Assembly: GCA_019359675.1 (NCBI GenBank)
Contig: JAHHGX010000028.1
Coordinates: forward strand, 1-50,787
Direction of reading: 5' to 3'
Source: Calothrix sp. FI2-JRJ7
GTDB taxonomy: Bacteria > Cyanobacteriota > Cyanobacteriia > Cyanobacteriales > Nostocaceae
Length of the DNA stretch: 50,787 nt
In this document: one piece after another, positions 23,695 to 32,778 of the stretch
How positions within the stretch are numbered: position 1 is the first letter of the stretch
How the letters are laid out: each line of letters begins with the position of its first letter
Made by a program: the position numbers and the translations under genes
Notes under the pieces: generated by a model
Database searches by the model: none
The model's input: only the letters and a program-made list of their open reading frames with translations
What the model was told of the DNA's origin: nothing

Positions 23695-26064
23695 ATGGCT
23701 ACACCACGAAAGCCGATAAAAAAACCTCTACCCAAAAATTCAAACGCGCGTCTTGTTAAGCGTGTCGTCAAAAACACAAGCCAAAAATCCAAAAAAACAA
23801 GGCGCCTAACATCATTGCTAGCTCTTATAATTTTGCTTGGCGTTACAAGTTTGGTTATAGGGTTTGCGTGGATTAGCTTTTTATTTATTTTTCAACCGCA
23901 ACAACTTGGCTGGATAAATAAACTTTTACCACAGTGGGCGCAAATTAAAGTTGCCAAAGGTGAAGCGCAAACAGTGGCACAAATCGAAGCGGCTGTGAAG
24001 AAACTTGGGTTACAAAAAGGTGAAATAATTTTCAATGAAGACTCATTCTTATTACCTATTTACAAACAGCGTTCAAATTGTCAATCTGATTGTAAAGAAA
24101 TTGTCGAACTGCGAGTTTATCAACAAGCTGATGACTTAGAGTTTAAAACAGAACCAGAAAAACATTACCAGCTTACAACTCAAATTGCTATCGCAGGTCC
24201 AGAAGAGTCGTTTGTAATTGCACCACTTGTTAATGCTACTAACGAAAATCAAGGAAGCAGTATTTCTTTACCTGTAACCGAAATTAAACGCTTAGAAGGC
24301 GCCTCAAAAGATTCTGGCACTTGGTACTATTTACTTGGACGGCGTAGCGAAGGTACTTACAATATCAACTACGGTCACATACTTTATTTCAATCCTGCTC
24401 GTTACCATATACAGCAACTCATATCTTGGACAAGTCCAACAGGTACACTTCCACAATGGCAACAAGTGACGGGTAATAGTAATAAAGAGCTAGTTATTAA
24501 TCAAACTGTTGGCTTAGAACCACAGTTACAAGTTTATCAAGTCAAATCTGTAAAAACTTTCCTCAACCCTGTTGAACTTAACGAAATTACACTTAAACCA
24601 CCAGCTTTAAAAGATTCATCATATGAAAAAGTCATTTCAATGGCACGCAGTGGTCTATGGACTCCCGCGTATAATTCACTAAAATCTATTCAAAAGCAGA
24701 AAAAAAATATTTCAAGCAACGCACTAGCTCAAATCGATGTTATTCGTTTACACTCTCAAATTAGTAAAACTCAGGCAGATACAACTTGGGCAAGTCCCAG
24801 TCAACAAGTCGTTGCTAATTTAATCGATGGACGTTGGGGTAAAGCGTTAGAAGCATTCAAAGCTACACCTTCACAAAACTCCTCAGAAATTAGTCAGTCA
24901 CTCAAAGCTGACAGTGGACGGTTATGGAGTCGTGTTGAAGCTGCTTTACAAGTTAACCCCAACCAAAAAGAAGTGCAAGCTTGGGGAGCATTAATTTTGG
25001 CATCACAATATGGAGACGCACGCGCTTATTCATGGTTAAAGGAACAATTCAAGGGTAAACCAGTTAATTTGCCTGAAATTCAAGTTTTATTAAAACATCT
25101 CAAAGGTGAAGTTACTGCCCAGTCTTTGCCAACCACGACACACACTAGCAAAATCATTGGTTCTGCACAAAGTATTGAAAGCAAACAGGTGAATTTAAAC
25201 GATTGGTTGCAAATCGGCGCCGACAATAGTGACAATAGTACTAATAACCTATCTAATAATCAAAGATGGTATCAAGTCAAAGTGTCAACGTTTCATGATG
25301 GTAAAAACTGGCTAAAAGCACCGTTCACTACCTTAAACCTACCCAAAACGGCGCCAGAGAAACAAAAATATCTACGCTCAATTTTAGGCTTAGACAATGA
25401 CGCAACACTGCAAATCGCAGTATGGCATACAAACTCTGAACAACAATCTACAACTGCAACAATCAAAGCTATTCAATTAACAAACGGAACGTTGCGTTTA
25501 TTAGCATTGTTAAATAACCCTGTGAATATCTCAACATCTAGTTCACACAATCAACCCCAAGCACTAGCGACAACAACATCAGCACTCGAATGGATACAAC
25601 CATCACCAACCACCTTGGGGCAATTGCAAAGTATAGATTCGCAACGCGGCAATGCTGTTTTGAAAGCAGTATGGGGCGCATTACAAACTACAAATAGTGT
25701 CAAAGGTAATTTTTCCAATGTCCCAACTATTCAGCAAAAGCTAGGACACTGGCCCATACAAGAAATCGATATAAATGGCAACGGCAAGCCAGAGATTGTA
25801 CTGACAGCATCAAACGAAGCCATCACATCATTGGCGCCTGTTGCCAAGCAGACAGAAAATAAAAAAAATCTAAATTCTCGCCCTAGGACGTTAATTTTAT
25901 CGGACAATTACAGTATAATTTATACAGACTTCGGTCAAAATTCCCATAAATCACTGATAGCCATAGCAAATTTAAGTCAAACTAATTTGCCTTCTTTGCT
26001 GATTAATGACTTTGATGGCTACACATTGAAGCGCTGGTCACAAAAAAACCAACGCTTCGAGTAG
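23695..26064 (+). CDS. Conserved cyanobacterial membrane-anchored protein, 789 aa
   Basis: I prefer ATG 23695 (MATPRKPIKKPLP) over the GTG at 23668. The basic N-terminus is followed by one membrane helix (LTSLLALIILLGVTSLVIGF, ~residues 38-65), then a long extracytoplasmic part with a Cys pair (SNCQSDCKE). The middle holds helical, TPR-like sequence (residues ~310-470). Near the C-terminus IDINGNGKPEIVLT resembles an FG-GAP/EF-hand-like calcium loop. I recognise no characterised homologue. It is divergent from the porin with a 312-bp spacer. Confidence 0.75.
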   Translation: MATPRKPIKKPLPKNSNARLVKRVVKNTSQKSKKTRRLTSLLALIILLGVTSLVIGFAWISFLFIFQPQQLGWINKLLPQWAQIKVAKGEAQTVAQIEAAVKKLGLQKGEIIFNEDSFLLPIYKQRSNCQSDCKEIVELRVYQQADDLEFKTEPEKHYQLTTQIAIAGPEESFVIAPLVNATNENQGSSISLPVTEIKRLEGASKDSGTWYYLLGRRSEGTYNINYGHILYFNPARYHIQQLISWTSPTGTLPQWQQVTGNSNKELVINQTVGLEPQLQVYQVKSVKTFLNPVELNEITLKPPALKDSSYEKVISMARSGLWTPAYNSLKSIQKQKKNISSNALAQIDVIRLHSQISKTQADTTWASPSQQVVANLIDGRWGKALEAFKATPSQNSSEISQSLKADSGRLWSRVEAALQVNPNQKEVQAWGALILASQYGDARAYSWLKEQFKGKPVNLPEIQVLLKHLKGEVTAQSLPTTTHTSKIIGSAQSIESKQVNLNDWLQIGADNSDNSTNNLSNNQRWYQVKVSTFHDGKNWLKAPFTTLNLPKTAPEKQKYLRSILGLDNDATLQIAVWHTNSEQQSTTATIKAIQLTNGTLRLLALLNNPVNISTSSSHNQPQALATTTSALEWIQPSPTTLGQLQSIDSQRGNAVLKAVWGALQTTNSVKGNFSNVPTIQQKLGHWPIQEIDINGNGKPEIVLTASNEAITSLAPVAKQTENKKNLNSRPRTLILSDNYSIIYTDFGQNSHKSLIAIANLSQTNLPSLLINDFDGYTLKRWSQKNQRFE

Positions 26065-26103
26065 TGAAAATAAATTATGTCATTGTAAGCAATAAACATA
26101 AAA

Positions 26104-26298
26104 TTATTCTGGCTTAATTGCCGTTAATCTTTGTGTGTTCAAATTCTGCAACTCTTGTAGCAAGCACTCGACTTCAGCTTGCAAATGCATAAATTTCACT
26201 TGTTGGTCTACTTGGTAAAACGTTTTGTTTAAGTTAGAAGCCAACTGACTTACGGAACTGCGTTCTGAAACTGTTGATATAGACATACGAGTATTCAA
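26104..26298 (-). CDS. Small coiled-coil protein, 64 aa
   Basis: The polar N-terminus (STVSERSSVSQLASNLNKTF) is followed by a helical heptad-like segment (VDQQVKFMHLQAEVECLLQE, LQNLNTQRL). It is convergent with the large membrane protein, 39 bp away. A conserved small cyanobacterial protein in my recollection; no function known. Confidence 0.5.
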   Translation of the reverse strand: MNTRMSISTVSERSSVSQLASNLNKTFYQVDQQVKFMHLQAEVECLLQELQNLNTQRLTAIKPE

Positions 26299-26692
26299 TC
26301 CTCAACTCACACCATTAGAGATATTATAATAGTGTCATATTTAAAATCATTAAAATATTTTATACTTGGTATAAATAGTTCTAATGATTCGCTTTTCAGT
26401 ATATCTGACTACAAATGTATTCATCTAGTTCCTTAAGAATTGGTTATTTGTGTTACCTTTTCTTAAAGTTTTGATCAAAATCACTGTATAACACCGTAAG
26501 ATAAGTATTATTGCTTGTTAAAATCAATTTTTTCAGTATGTCAAACAATCTAAAACTAGATATCCTCCAAACGGTAGAATATTTAGGTAATTTTACAAAA
26601 TTAGTGTGAGAGGGTGCGTTCAGGCGCCGCTAACACCTGTATATTAAGTAGTTGAGTAAACGTATTTTTGTTCTTGTTGAATCATATATATC
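26299..26692. other. Intergenic region upstream of thrC
   Basis: 394 bases, AT-rich, without a gene. It holds the divergent promoters of the 64-aa gene and thrC. One GGCGCC lies in GGGTGCGTTCAGGCGCCGCT at ~26612-26631. No leader peptide, riboswitch or terminator is evident. Confidence 0.5.
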
Positions 26693-27784
26693 GTGACTTT
26701 AAGCTTGTCTGCTGTTAAATCAAATTGCCAACCCTGGCTAGGACTTATCGAAACCTATCGTGAGTATTTGCCTGTCAGTGACAAAACTCCAGTAGTAACA
26801 CTGTACGAGGGGAACACACCTTTAATTCCTGTACCATCGATAGCTCAACGCATTGGAAAGCAGGTGCGTGTGTTTGTAAAATACGACGGTCTTAACCCGA
26901 CTGGGAGTTTTAAAGACCGAGGAATGACGATGGCAATTTCCAAAGCCAAAGAAGCTGGGGCAAAAGCGGTGATTTGTGCGAGTACAGGTAACACTTCAGC
27001 CGCAGCAGCAGCTTACGCGCGACGTGGTGGAATGCGTCCTTTTGTATTAATTCCCGATGGTTATGTTGCTCTTGGTAAATTAGCGCAAGCACTATTATAT
27101 GGTGCAGAAGTATTAGCTATTAAAGGTAACTTTGACCGTGCCTTAGAAATTGTCCGTGAGATGGCAGAAACTTACCCAGTAACATTAGTTAACTCGGTAA
27201 ACCCCTATCGTCTAGAAGGTCAAAAGACAGGCGCCTTTGAAGTAGTGGATGTTTTAGGAGATGCACCAGACTGGTTATGTATCCCCGTAGGTAACGCAGG
27301 TAACATTACCGCGTATTGGATGGGATTTTGTGAATATCATCAAGCAGGAAAATGTGGGCGCCTACCGCGTATGATGGGATTCCAAGCAGCAGGTGCCGCA
27401 CCATTAGTTACAGGTCACCCTTTCCCCCATCCAGAAACAATAGCAACAGCAATTCGTATAGGTAATCCTGCAAGTTGGGAAAAAGCAGTAGCAGCGAAAT
27501 CTGCTTCTACAGGAGAATTTAATTCAGTCACCGATGCCGAAATTCTCGATGCTTACCGACTATTAGCATCCGAGGAAGGAATTTTCTGTGAACCAGCGAG
27601 TGCAGCATCAGTGGCAGGAATGTTAAAAGTCAAAGACAAAATTCCAACTGGCGCCACAGTAGTTTGTGTACTAACAGGAAATGGTCTAAAAGACCCCGAC
27701 ACCGCTATTAAACACAGCAACAGCCAATTCAAACAAGGCATCCTTCCCGAAGTTAAAGCAGTTGCAGAAGCAATGGGGATGTAA
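26693..27784 (+). CDS. thrC: Threonine synthase
   Basis: The protein has 363 residues and is a PLP fold-type II enzyme converting O-phosphohomoserine to threonine. The PLP lysine lies in [18 protein letters not shown] (~residue 75). The phosphate-binding and structural motifs [34 protein letters not shown] and [13 protein letters not shown] are intact, and the length is normal. The start is a GTG (26693). The gene stands alone between spacers; a long hairpin built from ATCCGTT nonamers follows the stop and may end transcription. Confidence 0.92.
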   Translation: MTLSLSAVKSNCQPWLGLIETYREYLPVSDKTPVVTLYEGNTPLIPVPSIAQRIGKQVRVFVKYDGLNPTGSFKDRGMTMAISKAKEAGAKAVICASTGNTSAAAAAYARRGGMRPFVLIPDGYVALGKLAQALLYGAEVLAIKGNFDRALEIVREMAETYPVTLVNSVNPYRLEGQKTGAFEVVDVLGDAPDWLCIPVGNAGNITAYWMGFCEYHQAGKCGRLPRMMGFQAAGAAPLVTGHPFPHPETIATAIRIGNPASWEKAVAAKSASTGEFNSVTDAEILDAYRLLASEEGIFCEPASAASVAGMLKVKDKIPTGATVVCVLTGNGLKDPDTAIKHSNSQFKQGILPEVKAVAEAMGM

Positions 27785-27788
27785 TTTT

Positions 27789-27855
27789 GCAACGGATACA
27801 ACGGATGTAACGGATACAACTGTAAGTCATCCGTTACATCCGTTAAATCCGTTGC
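27789..27855. terminator. Long hairpin of ATCCGTT nonamers after thrC
   Basis: GCAACGGATACAACGGATGT and further nonamers are mirrored, after ~10 loop bases, by TCATCCGTTACATCCGTTAA then ATCCGTTGC: a stem of about 28 bp. It uses the same nonamer as 3766-3795. No U-tract follows, so it may act as an mRNA-stabilising or bidirectional terminator structure between thrC and the convergent lipoprotein gene. Confidence 0.6.
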
Positions 27856-27858
27856 CAG

Positions 27859-28254
27859 TTATTTAGGGCTACTATAGGAGACTCGACCATTTTCTTTGAC
27901 AGTGAGATGATGTTCTCTAGTGTCTGTAGTGTTTGTATGTCCTACAGAGGCAGTTTGAAGTGGAACATCAGCACTAAACTGACCATTAACTAAAAAAGAG
28001 TCTTCACGATTTGGCTTAAATTGCCACATCCTTTCTGTACCTGGTAATATATCTCGCTGCTCAAAATCTTTACCAGCTACTTGGACTTTCATAAAATTGA
28101 TGGTCTTTTCTGAGTCGTTACGTACCACAAGTTTTGCTTCCGGCGCCCCAGAGTTACAAGCATTGAATCCAAATACTGATACTGTAGCTAAAATAGCCAA
28201 TGCTCGGATTCTTTTAAAAAGGACTACTTTAGATATTTTCTTTTTAGTTGGCAT
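27859..28254 (-). CDS. Predicted lipoprotein, 131 aa
   Basis: The N-terminus KKKISKVVLFKRIRALAILA, with a hydrophobic core, ends in a lipobox-like FNAC (Cys ~33). The mature domain (AKLVVRNDSEKTINFMKVQV, REDSFLVNGQFSADV) is beta-rich and Ig-like. No family recognised. Confidence 0.65.
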   Translation of the reverse strand: MPTKKKISKVVLFKRIRALAILATVSVFGFNACNSGAPEAKLVVRNDSEKTINFMKVQVAGKDFEQRDILPGTERMWQFKPNREDSFLVNGQFSADVPLQTASVGHTNTTDTREHHLTVKENGRVSYSSPK

Positions 28255-28403
28255 AGAAAATAATCTCCGTATAGGGAAAAACTAATAACTCTCTCCAAAT
28301 AAGTAAGAGTGCTTATACTTAGAGGTTTCCCAGTAACGGCGCCAAACTAACATAAAATTTTTATGAATTTGGTTTTACGATGGCATCACTATGGTATGAT
28401 TCC

Positions 28404-28856
28404 CTATTTAGCTTCAGAACGTATTCGCGCCAAGCTATCAATGGCATCACCGAGAGCAGTAGTAAGACTATTACGAGTTTGAGCATGACTTTCCTGCTCG
28501 GTTTTTAAAGCAAGCAAAAGACTCGCACGTTCTTTCATCGCTTCAATGAGTTTGGCTTGTAATTCTTTGGTTTCCTCAATTTGGCTAATTTCAGCATGAA
28601 TAGCTGTATTTACATCCGCGTCGGGGAGTATCGTTTCGTCAATACCCCGCATTTTTTTTAGTTCTGCCTTTAGCGACGCTATTTCTTGCTGCAACAGTTG
28701 AGCATCGGTACGACGCTGTTCAGCTTCGATGTTATAGAGTTTGCGCCATTTCTCAGCACTTTCCCAAGCTTCATCACAGCGCGTTATTGCATCTGCCACC
28801 TGTTGCTTCAGCGCTTGAATTTCGGTTAACCACCGCTGCGTTAAATCTTCACTCAT
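28404..28856 (-). CDS. Coiled-coil protein, ~150 aa
   Basis: I start at ATG 28856 (MSEDLTQRWLTEIQAL) because the 23 residues further upstream look like spacer. Almost the whole protein is heptad-rich (LKQQVADAITRCDEAWESAE, LLQQEIASLKAELKKM, LQAKLIEAMKERASLLLAL). It is probably cytoplasmic, with a structural or scaffold role unknown. Conserved hypothetical in cyanobacteria. Confidence 0.6.
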   Translation of the reverse strand: MSEDLTQRWLTEIQALKQQVADAITRCDEAWESAEKWRKLYNIEAEQRRTDAQLLQQEIASLKAELKKMRGIDETILPDADVNTAIHAEISQIEETKELQAKLIEAMKERASLLLALKTEQESHAQTRNSLTTALGDAIDSLARIRSEAK

Positions 28857-28989
28857 AAAACTATAGGGATAAAAAGTGCATAAGTTGATTTTGCCTACAT
28901 TTACTAATAGACAGAAGCGAAGCAAAGATGCTGAAGCTTCAACTCTCTAATACATTGACACTCATCTAATTTCAACAAGGAGAAATCAA

Positions 28990-29169
28990 ATGTCAACTCA
29001 ATACGGACAACAATATCCTAACGCTTGTGTATTCACTGTTCCCATTATTTTACATGTTCCCATCCAACTTCAAACAGAGGTTTCTGCAGCGCCTCAAGTT
29101 TGTGTAACACAAAACGGTTATAACAAGCAATACGAATCAATGCCTGCACAAGAACCTGCTGCATATTAA
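28990..29169 (+). CDS. Tandem small-peptide family, copy 1 (59 aa)
   Basis: The sequence MSTQYGQQYPNACVFTVPII, then LHVPIQLQTEVSAAPQVCVT and QNGYNKQYES, is followed by a Pro/Ala tail ending AAY. A clear AAGGAG lies 7 bases before the ATG. It is the first of five paralogous short genes, all with YP..CVFTVPI.L.(I/V)PIQLQ.EV..APQVCVTQNGY and two cysteines (13 and 38). No signal peptide. I recognise no known family; structural peptide, toxin or modified-peptide precursor are all possible. Confidence 0.75.
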   Translation: MSTQYGQQYPNACVFTVPIILHVPIQLQTEVSAAPQVCVTQNGYNKQYESMPAQEPAAY

Positions 29170-29225
29170 ACTAACGAACTTAAATTCTATCCAACAAATT
29201 TTTACTTAACACAGGAATGTAACTT

Positions 29226-29402
29226 ATGTCTACTCAATACGGTCAAAAATATCCCAACGCTTGCGTATTTACTGTTCCCATCACATTAAATATCCCCATT
29301 CAACTTCAGCCAGAGGTCTACTCGGCGCCTCAAGTTTGTGTGACTCAAAATGGTTATAGTAAACAACAGCAACCAGCACCGTTACCACAACCTAAATACT
29401 AA
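29226..29402 (+). CDS. Tandem small-peptide family, copy 2 (58 aa)
   Basis: MSTQYGQKYPNACVFTVPIT, then LNIPIQLQPEVYSAPQVCVT and QNGYSKQQQ, with a Pro/Gln tail ending PKY. AGGAA precedes the ATG. Near-identical to copy 4; it is the first gene of a 536-bp unit that occurs twice. Confidence 0.75.
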   Translation: MSTQYGQKYPNACVFTVPITLNIPIQLQPEVYSAPQVCVTQNGYSKQQQPAPLPQPKY

Positions 29403-29412
29403 ATTATTGCAA

Positions 29413-29476
29413 AGAAACCGGGTTTCTAAGCAAAATCATCTTGATTACAATATCTCAACATAGAAACCCGGTTTCT
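29413..29476. repeat. Paired AGAAACC(C/G)GGTTTCT palindromes, copy 1
   Basis: Two 15-base palindromes (29413-29427 and 29462-29476) lie 49 bases start to start between peptide genes 2 and 3. Equivalent pairs are at 29949, 44666 and 46114. Confidence 0.85.
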
Positions 29477-29526
29477 CATAACACTATCAACTATTAACAA
29501 CTTTAACTCAAAATCGGAGCAAAACT

Positions 29527-29709
29527 ATGTACACCAGCAACGAAAACAACCAATATCCAAGTCCATGTGTTTTTACTGTACCTATCGTTCTGCAAATTCC
29601 AATACAGCTTCAACCAGAAGTTTCTGCGGCGCCCCAAGTTTGTGTAACACAAAACGGTTATAACAAGCAATACGAATCAACACCTGCACAAGAACCTGCT
29701 GCATATTAA
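29527..29709 (+). CDS. Tandem small-peptide family, copy 3 (60 aa)
   Basis: MYTSNENNQYPSPCVFTVPI, then VLQIPIQLQPEVSAAPQVCV and TQNGYNKQ, ending AAY as in copy 1. CGGAG lies 7 bases before the ATG. The N-terminus differs from copies 1, 2 and 4 (YTSNENN versus STQYGQ) while the core is kept. Confidence 0.8.
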   Translation: MYTSNENNQYPSPCVFTVPIVLQIPIQLQPEVSAAPQVCVTQNGYNKQYESTPAQEPAAY

Positions 29710-29761
29710 ACTAACGAACTTAAATACTAACAAATTTTTACTTAACACAGGAATGTAACTT

Positions 29762-29938
29762 ATGTCTACTCAATACGGTCAAAAATATCCCAACGCTTGC
29801 GTATTTACTGTTCCCATTACATTAAATATCCCCATTCAACTTCAGCCAGAGGTCTACTCGGCGCCTCAAGTTTGTGTGACTCAAAATGGTTATAGTAAAC
29901 AACAGCAACCAGCACCGTTACCACAACCTAAATACTAA
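29762..29938 (+). CDS. Tandem small-peptide family, copy 4 (58 aa)
   Basis: Same protein as copy 2 (MSTQYGQKYPNACVFTVPIT core, PKY end), 536 bases downstream. The surrounding spacers are also duplicated, so this is a recent tandem duplication. Confidence 0.75.
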   Translation: MSTQYGQKYPNACVFTVPITLNIPIQLQPEVYSAPQVCVTQNGYSKQQQPAPLPQPKY

Positions 29939-29948
29939 ATTATTACAA

Positions 29949-30012
29949 AGAAACCGGGTTTCTAAGCAAAATCATCTTGATTACAATATCTCAACATAGA
30001 AACCCGGTTTCT
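29949..30012. repeat. Paired AGAAACC(C/G)GGTTTCT palindromes, copy 2
   Basis: Duplicate of the pair at 29413 within the 536-bp tandem duplication; palindromes at 29949-29963 and 29998-30012. Confidence 0.85.
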
Positions 30013-30062
30013 CATAACACTATCAACTATTAACAAATTTAACTCAAAATCGGAGCAAAACT

Positions 30063-30242
30063 ATGTACACCAGCAACGAAAACAACCAATATCCAAGTCC
30101 ATGTGTTTTTACTGTACCTATCGTCCTGCAAATTCCAATACAGCTTCAACCAGAAGTTTCTGCGGCACCTCAAGTTTGTGTAACACAAAATGGTTATAAC
30201 AAACAAAAAGTAGCACCAGAAACAACTGTTCAAAAATACTAA
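30063..30242 (+). CDS. Tandem small-peptide family, copy 5 (59 aa)
   Basis: MYTSNENNQYPSPCVFTVPI core as copy 3, but with a different tail (NKQKVAPETTVQKY). Core-conserved and tail-variable, this pattern suggests selection on the core. CGGAG precedes the ATG. Confidence 0.75.
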   Translation: MYTSNENNQYPSPCVFTVPIVLQIPIQLQPEVSAAPQVCVTQNGYNKQKVAPETTVQKY

Positions 30243-30394
30243 ACTAATAAGTAAATTGTCATTAGTAGCGTAGCAAAGAATCTATACTTTAATTTCGCAC
30301 ATATAGTAAGATGCTTTACTGCGGGACTAATGACATTTTAAATAAATCCTCTCAGGTAATTAAAGCTAATAATATCAACTATTGGTAAAAGATT

Positions 30395-30811
30395 ATGTCT
30401 AATCACTCTCAGCAAAACTCTTCACCTGAATACGAAATTAATCTTTCTATCAACTTACAAATACCAATTAAAATTCGACCTGAAGTATCTCTATTATCAT
30501 CTACATCCAAAAACGAAGTATTAATCAAGCCAGAGCAAACGCCTTTAATTCAAGAATTACTTCAATCTATTGTACTTCCTGAAGATTTTCAACACGCAGG
30601 CGCCATTAAGCAAATAGATGCAGTAGTAATTTCTGCACAGCATGAGAAATTAGAAAATATACAGCCGTCTACTACAGATAAGAAAACATATAGGAAAAGA
30701 ACATTTATAGGACGCGCAGCTGACTTGTTCAATGATGGTTTTGCTTTGGCAGTTAATATTACAGCTTCAGCAATGTTTGCAGGTAAAGTAGCAAATTATA
30801 GCTGGGAATAA
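30395..30811 (+). CDS. Longer relative of the small-peptide family, 138 aa
   Basis: The N-terminal EYEINLSINLQIPIKIRPEV keeps the L.IPI.(L/I).PEVS pattern of the five short genes, but lacks their cysteines. A helical part follows (TPLIQELLQSIVLPEDFQ), then a basic segment (KKTYRKRTFIGRAAD) and a hydrophobic end (ALAVNITASAMFAG). It could be a membrane-associated partner of the peptides (inference). Function unknown. Confidence 0.65.
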   Translation: MSNHSQQNSSPEYEINLSINLQIPIKIRPEVSLLSSTSKNEVLIKPEQTPLIQELLQSIVLPEDFQHAGAIKQIDAVVISAQHEKLENIQPSTTDKKTYRKRTFIGRAADLFNDGFALAVNITASAMFAGKVANYSWE

Positions 30812-30857
30812 GATGCGCTTACCATCTAAATTATTTTTGAACAAATCTAAGTATCTT

Positions 30858-31144
30858 TAAGGTGGGCAATGCCCACCCAGCCCTTTCAGTGCGAACATTT
30901 TGTACCAAAATGTTTACCTAAAATACATATTCAATTAACTTCCCGACAATAAGGCTTACGGGATATCCTTCAAAAAAATGAACAATTTTATTGGCGCCAT
31001 ACTAACCGTTTTTGATATGCGTACACGTAAATTTGTATGGATAACTAAAAAACTTAATTTGACGGTCACGCAAGAATGCGGGTTTCAGCCTGACATTTTA
31101 TAGTAATTTAGTTCGCATTGAAAGGGCTGGCAATGCCCACCTTA
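30858..31144. mobile_element. MITE-like element, ~287 bp with ~35-bp inverted ends
   Basis: The left end TAAGGTGGGCAATGCCCACC, continuing AGCCCTTTCAGTGCGAAC, is mirrored at 31111-31144 by GTTCGCATTGAAAGGGCTGG, then CAATGCCCACCTTA. The left arm has a ~7-10-base insertion that itself makes GGTGGGC-AT-GCCCACC. The interior has no ORF of size. It fills the gap between the peptide array and hpnJ. Confidence 0.65.
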
Positions 31145-31187
31145 CGTATTAGGCGCCTAAAAATACTTAGCAGGTTTGTGTGGCTAA

Positions 31188-32630
31188 TCAAACAGCAGCA
31201 TGTTCAGCAGCTTTTTGATGTCTTTCTCTTAAATAAGAGAAAAATTCTACACCTTCGCGCAGGCGCCGCACCATCATTTGACGGTCGGTAAGCATTTCGC
31301 GCACGATTGGTATAATCGCTTTGGGACGAAAATAGAACTGACGATACATTCTTTCAACGGCATCCTCAATTTCGGCACTCGAAAGCGTTGCATATTGTAA
31401 AGTCGAAGTTTGAATTCCTGACTCTGCTACCAAAGATTCGTTTGTAAACCAACCGTTCGTTTTTGCCTGTTCATATAATTCTGTACCCGGATACGGCGCC
31501 GCGATAGATACTTGGATAGTATGAGGACTAAGTTCACAAGCAAAACGAATTGTTTCTTCTACTGTTTGCTTCGTTTCAATGGGTAAGCCAATAATAAAAG
31601 TACCGTGAACTGTAATACCTAAATCATGACAGTTTTTCATGAACTGACGTGCAACTTCGAGCTTCACACCTTTTTTGATATTGTTAAGAATATCTTGGTT
31701 TCCTGACTCAAACCCAACAAGTAGCAAACGCAAGCCATTATCACGCAAAGTTTTTAAAGTATCATAGTCCAAATTTGCACGTGCGTTACAACTCCAAGTC
31801 AAGTTGAGACGCTTCATGTGTTCGCTAATAGCTATTGCACGGTGTTTGTCGATGGTAAACGTATCATCATCAAACATGTACTCGCGTACTTTATCCCCAA
31901 AGATAGCTTTGGCTTCTTCCATATCGCGACCTACCGCTTCGGGACTTTTGGTTCTATACAAATGACCACCTATCGTTTGCGGCCACAAGCAAAAAGTGCA
32001 TTTTGCTGGACAACCACGTCCGGTATAGAAAGAAATATACGGGTGCTGTAAATAACCAATAAAATATTTTGTTATATTTAAATCGCGAGCGTAAACGGGT
32101 AAAACACTGGGCATTGCATCCCAATCGTGAATTAATGGACGGTCTTCGTTGTGATGAATATTACCTAATTTATCGCGATAGCTGAGACCGAGAATTTCAT
32201 CCCAACCTTTACCTTCAGCTAATTCTTTACAGGTATAGTCAAATTCGTTACGGCAAACAAAGTCAATTACAGGGTGTTCTTCTAGTGTTTGCTGCGGTAA
32301 TACAGCAACATGGGCGCCAACAAATCCAACTTTGGCACCAGGGTTTTTGTCTTTAATTGCTTGCGCGCACTTGGCATCGTTTACCAATGAAGGCGTACTG
32401 GTATGCATTATTACCAATTCATAGTCAGCAGCAATTTTAAGAACATCTTCAACGGTTTGCCCGTGAGGAGGAGCATCTACAAGTTTACTACCCGGTATCA
32501 TAGCTGCTGGCTGTGCTAACCATGTAGGGTACCAAAAGGAAGTAATCTCACGCTTGGCTTGGTAACGAGACCCGGCGCCACCATCGAACCCATCAAACGA
32601 AGGAGGACTTAGCAGTAAAGTTTTCATCAT
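31188..32630 (-). CDS. hpnJ: Hopanoid biosynthesis radical SAM protein HpnJ
   Basis: About 480 residues from ATG 32630 (MMKTLLLSPPSFDGFDGGAG); a longer frame from 32690 adds an unlikely leader. An N-terminal B12-binding-like domain is followed by the radical SAM cluster CPAKCTFC within YTGRGCPAKCTFCLWPQTIG. Later motifs include FDDDTFTID, LLLVGFESGNQDILNNI and GTFIIGLPIETKQT. In proteobacteria HpnJ acts after HpnI in making the cyclitol-ether head group of bacteriohopanepolyols. It is clustered with hpnI and hpnP on the same strand. Confidence 0.85.
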   Translation of the reverse strand: MMKTLLLSPPSFDGFDGGAGSRYQAKREITSFWYPTWLAQPAAMIPGSKLVDAPPHGQTVEDVLKIAADYELVIMHTSTPSLVNDAKCAQAIKDKNPGAKVGFVGAHVAVLPQQTLEEHPVIDFVCRNEFDYTCKELAEGKGWDEILGLSYRDKLGNIHHNEDRPLIHDWDAMPSVLPVYARDLNITKYFIGYLQHPYISFYTGRGCPAKCTFCLWPQTIGGHLYRTKSPEAVGRDMEEAKAIFGDKVREYMFDDDTFTIDKHRAIAISEHMKRLNLTWSCNARANLDYDTLKTLRDNGLRLLLVGFESGNQDILNNIKKGVKLEVARQFMKNCHDLGITVHGTFIIGLPIETKQTVEETIRFACELSPHTIQVSIAAPYPGTELYEQAKTNGWFTNESLVAESGIQTSTLQYATLSSAEIEDAVERMYRQFYFRPKAIIPIVREMLTDRQMMVRRLREGVEFFSYLRERHQKAAEHAAV

Positions 32631-32778
32631 ATCTTTTAGATACCCGACTTCTTGAAGAATCCTGATAGAATTTTGTATGTGTTTTAACAAACGAAGGAGA
32701 ATTTTAACTAAAATTTAGGATTTAGAGGATTTACGAAAACAAAGAGATAGCGTAAAATATGTTGACAAATCAAACATA

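Noticed and set aside
28990-30242. Regular repeats that could suggest a CRISPR array
   Set aside because: The repeat unit is 536 bp and consists of coding genes plus palindromes; no 25-40-base repeats with unique spacers are present, and no cas genes.
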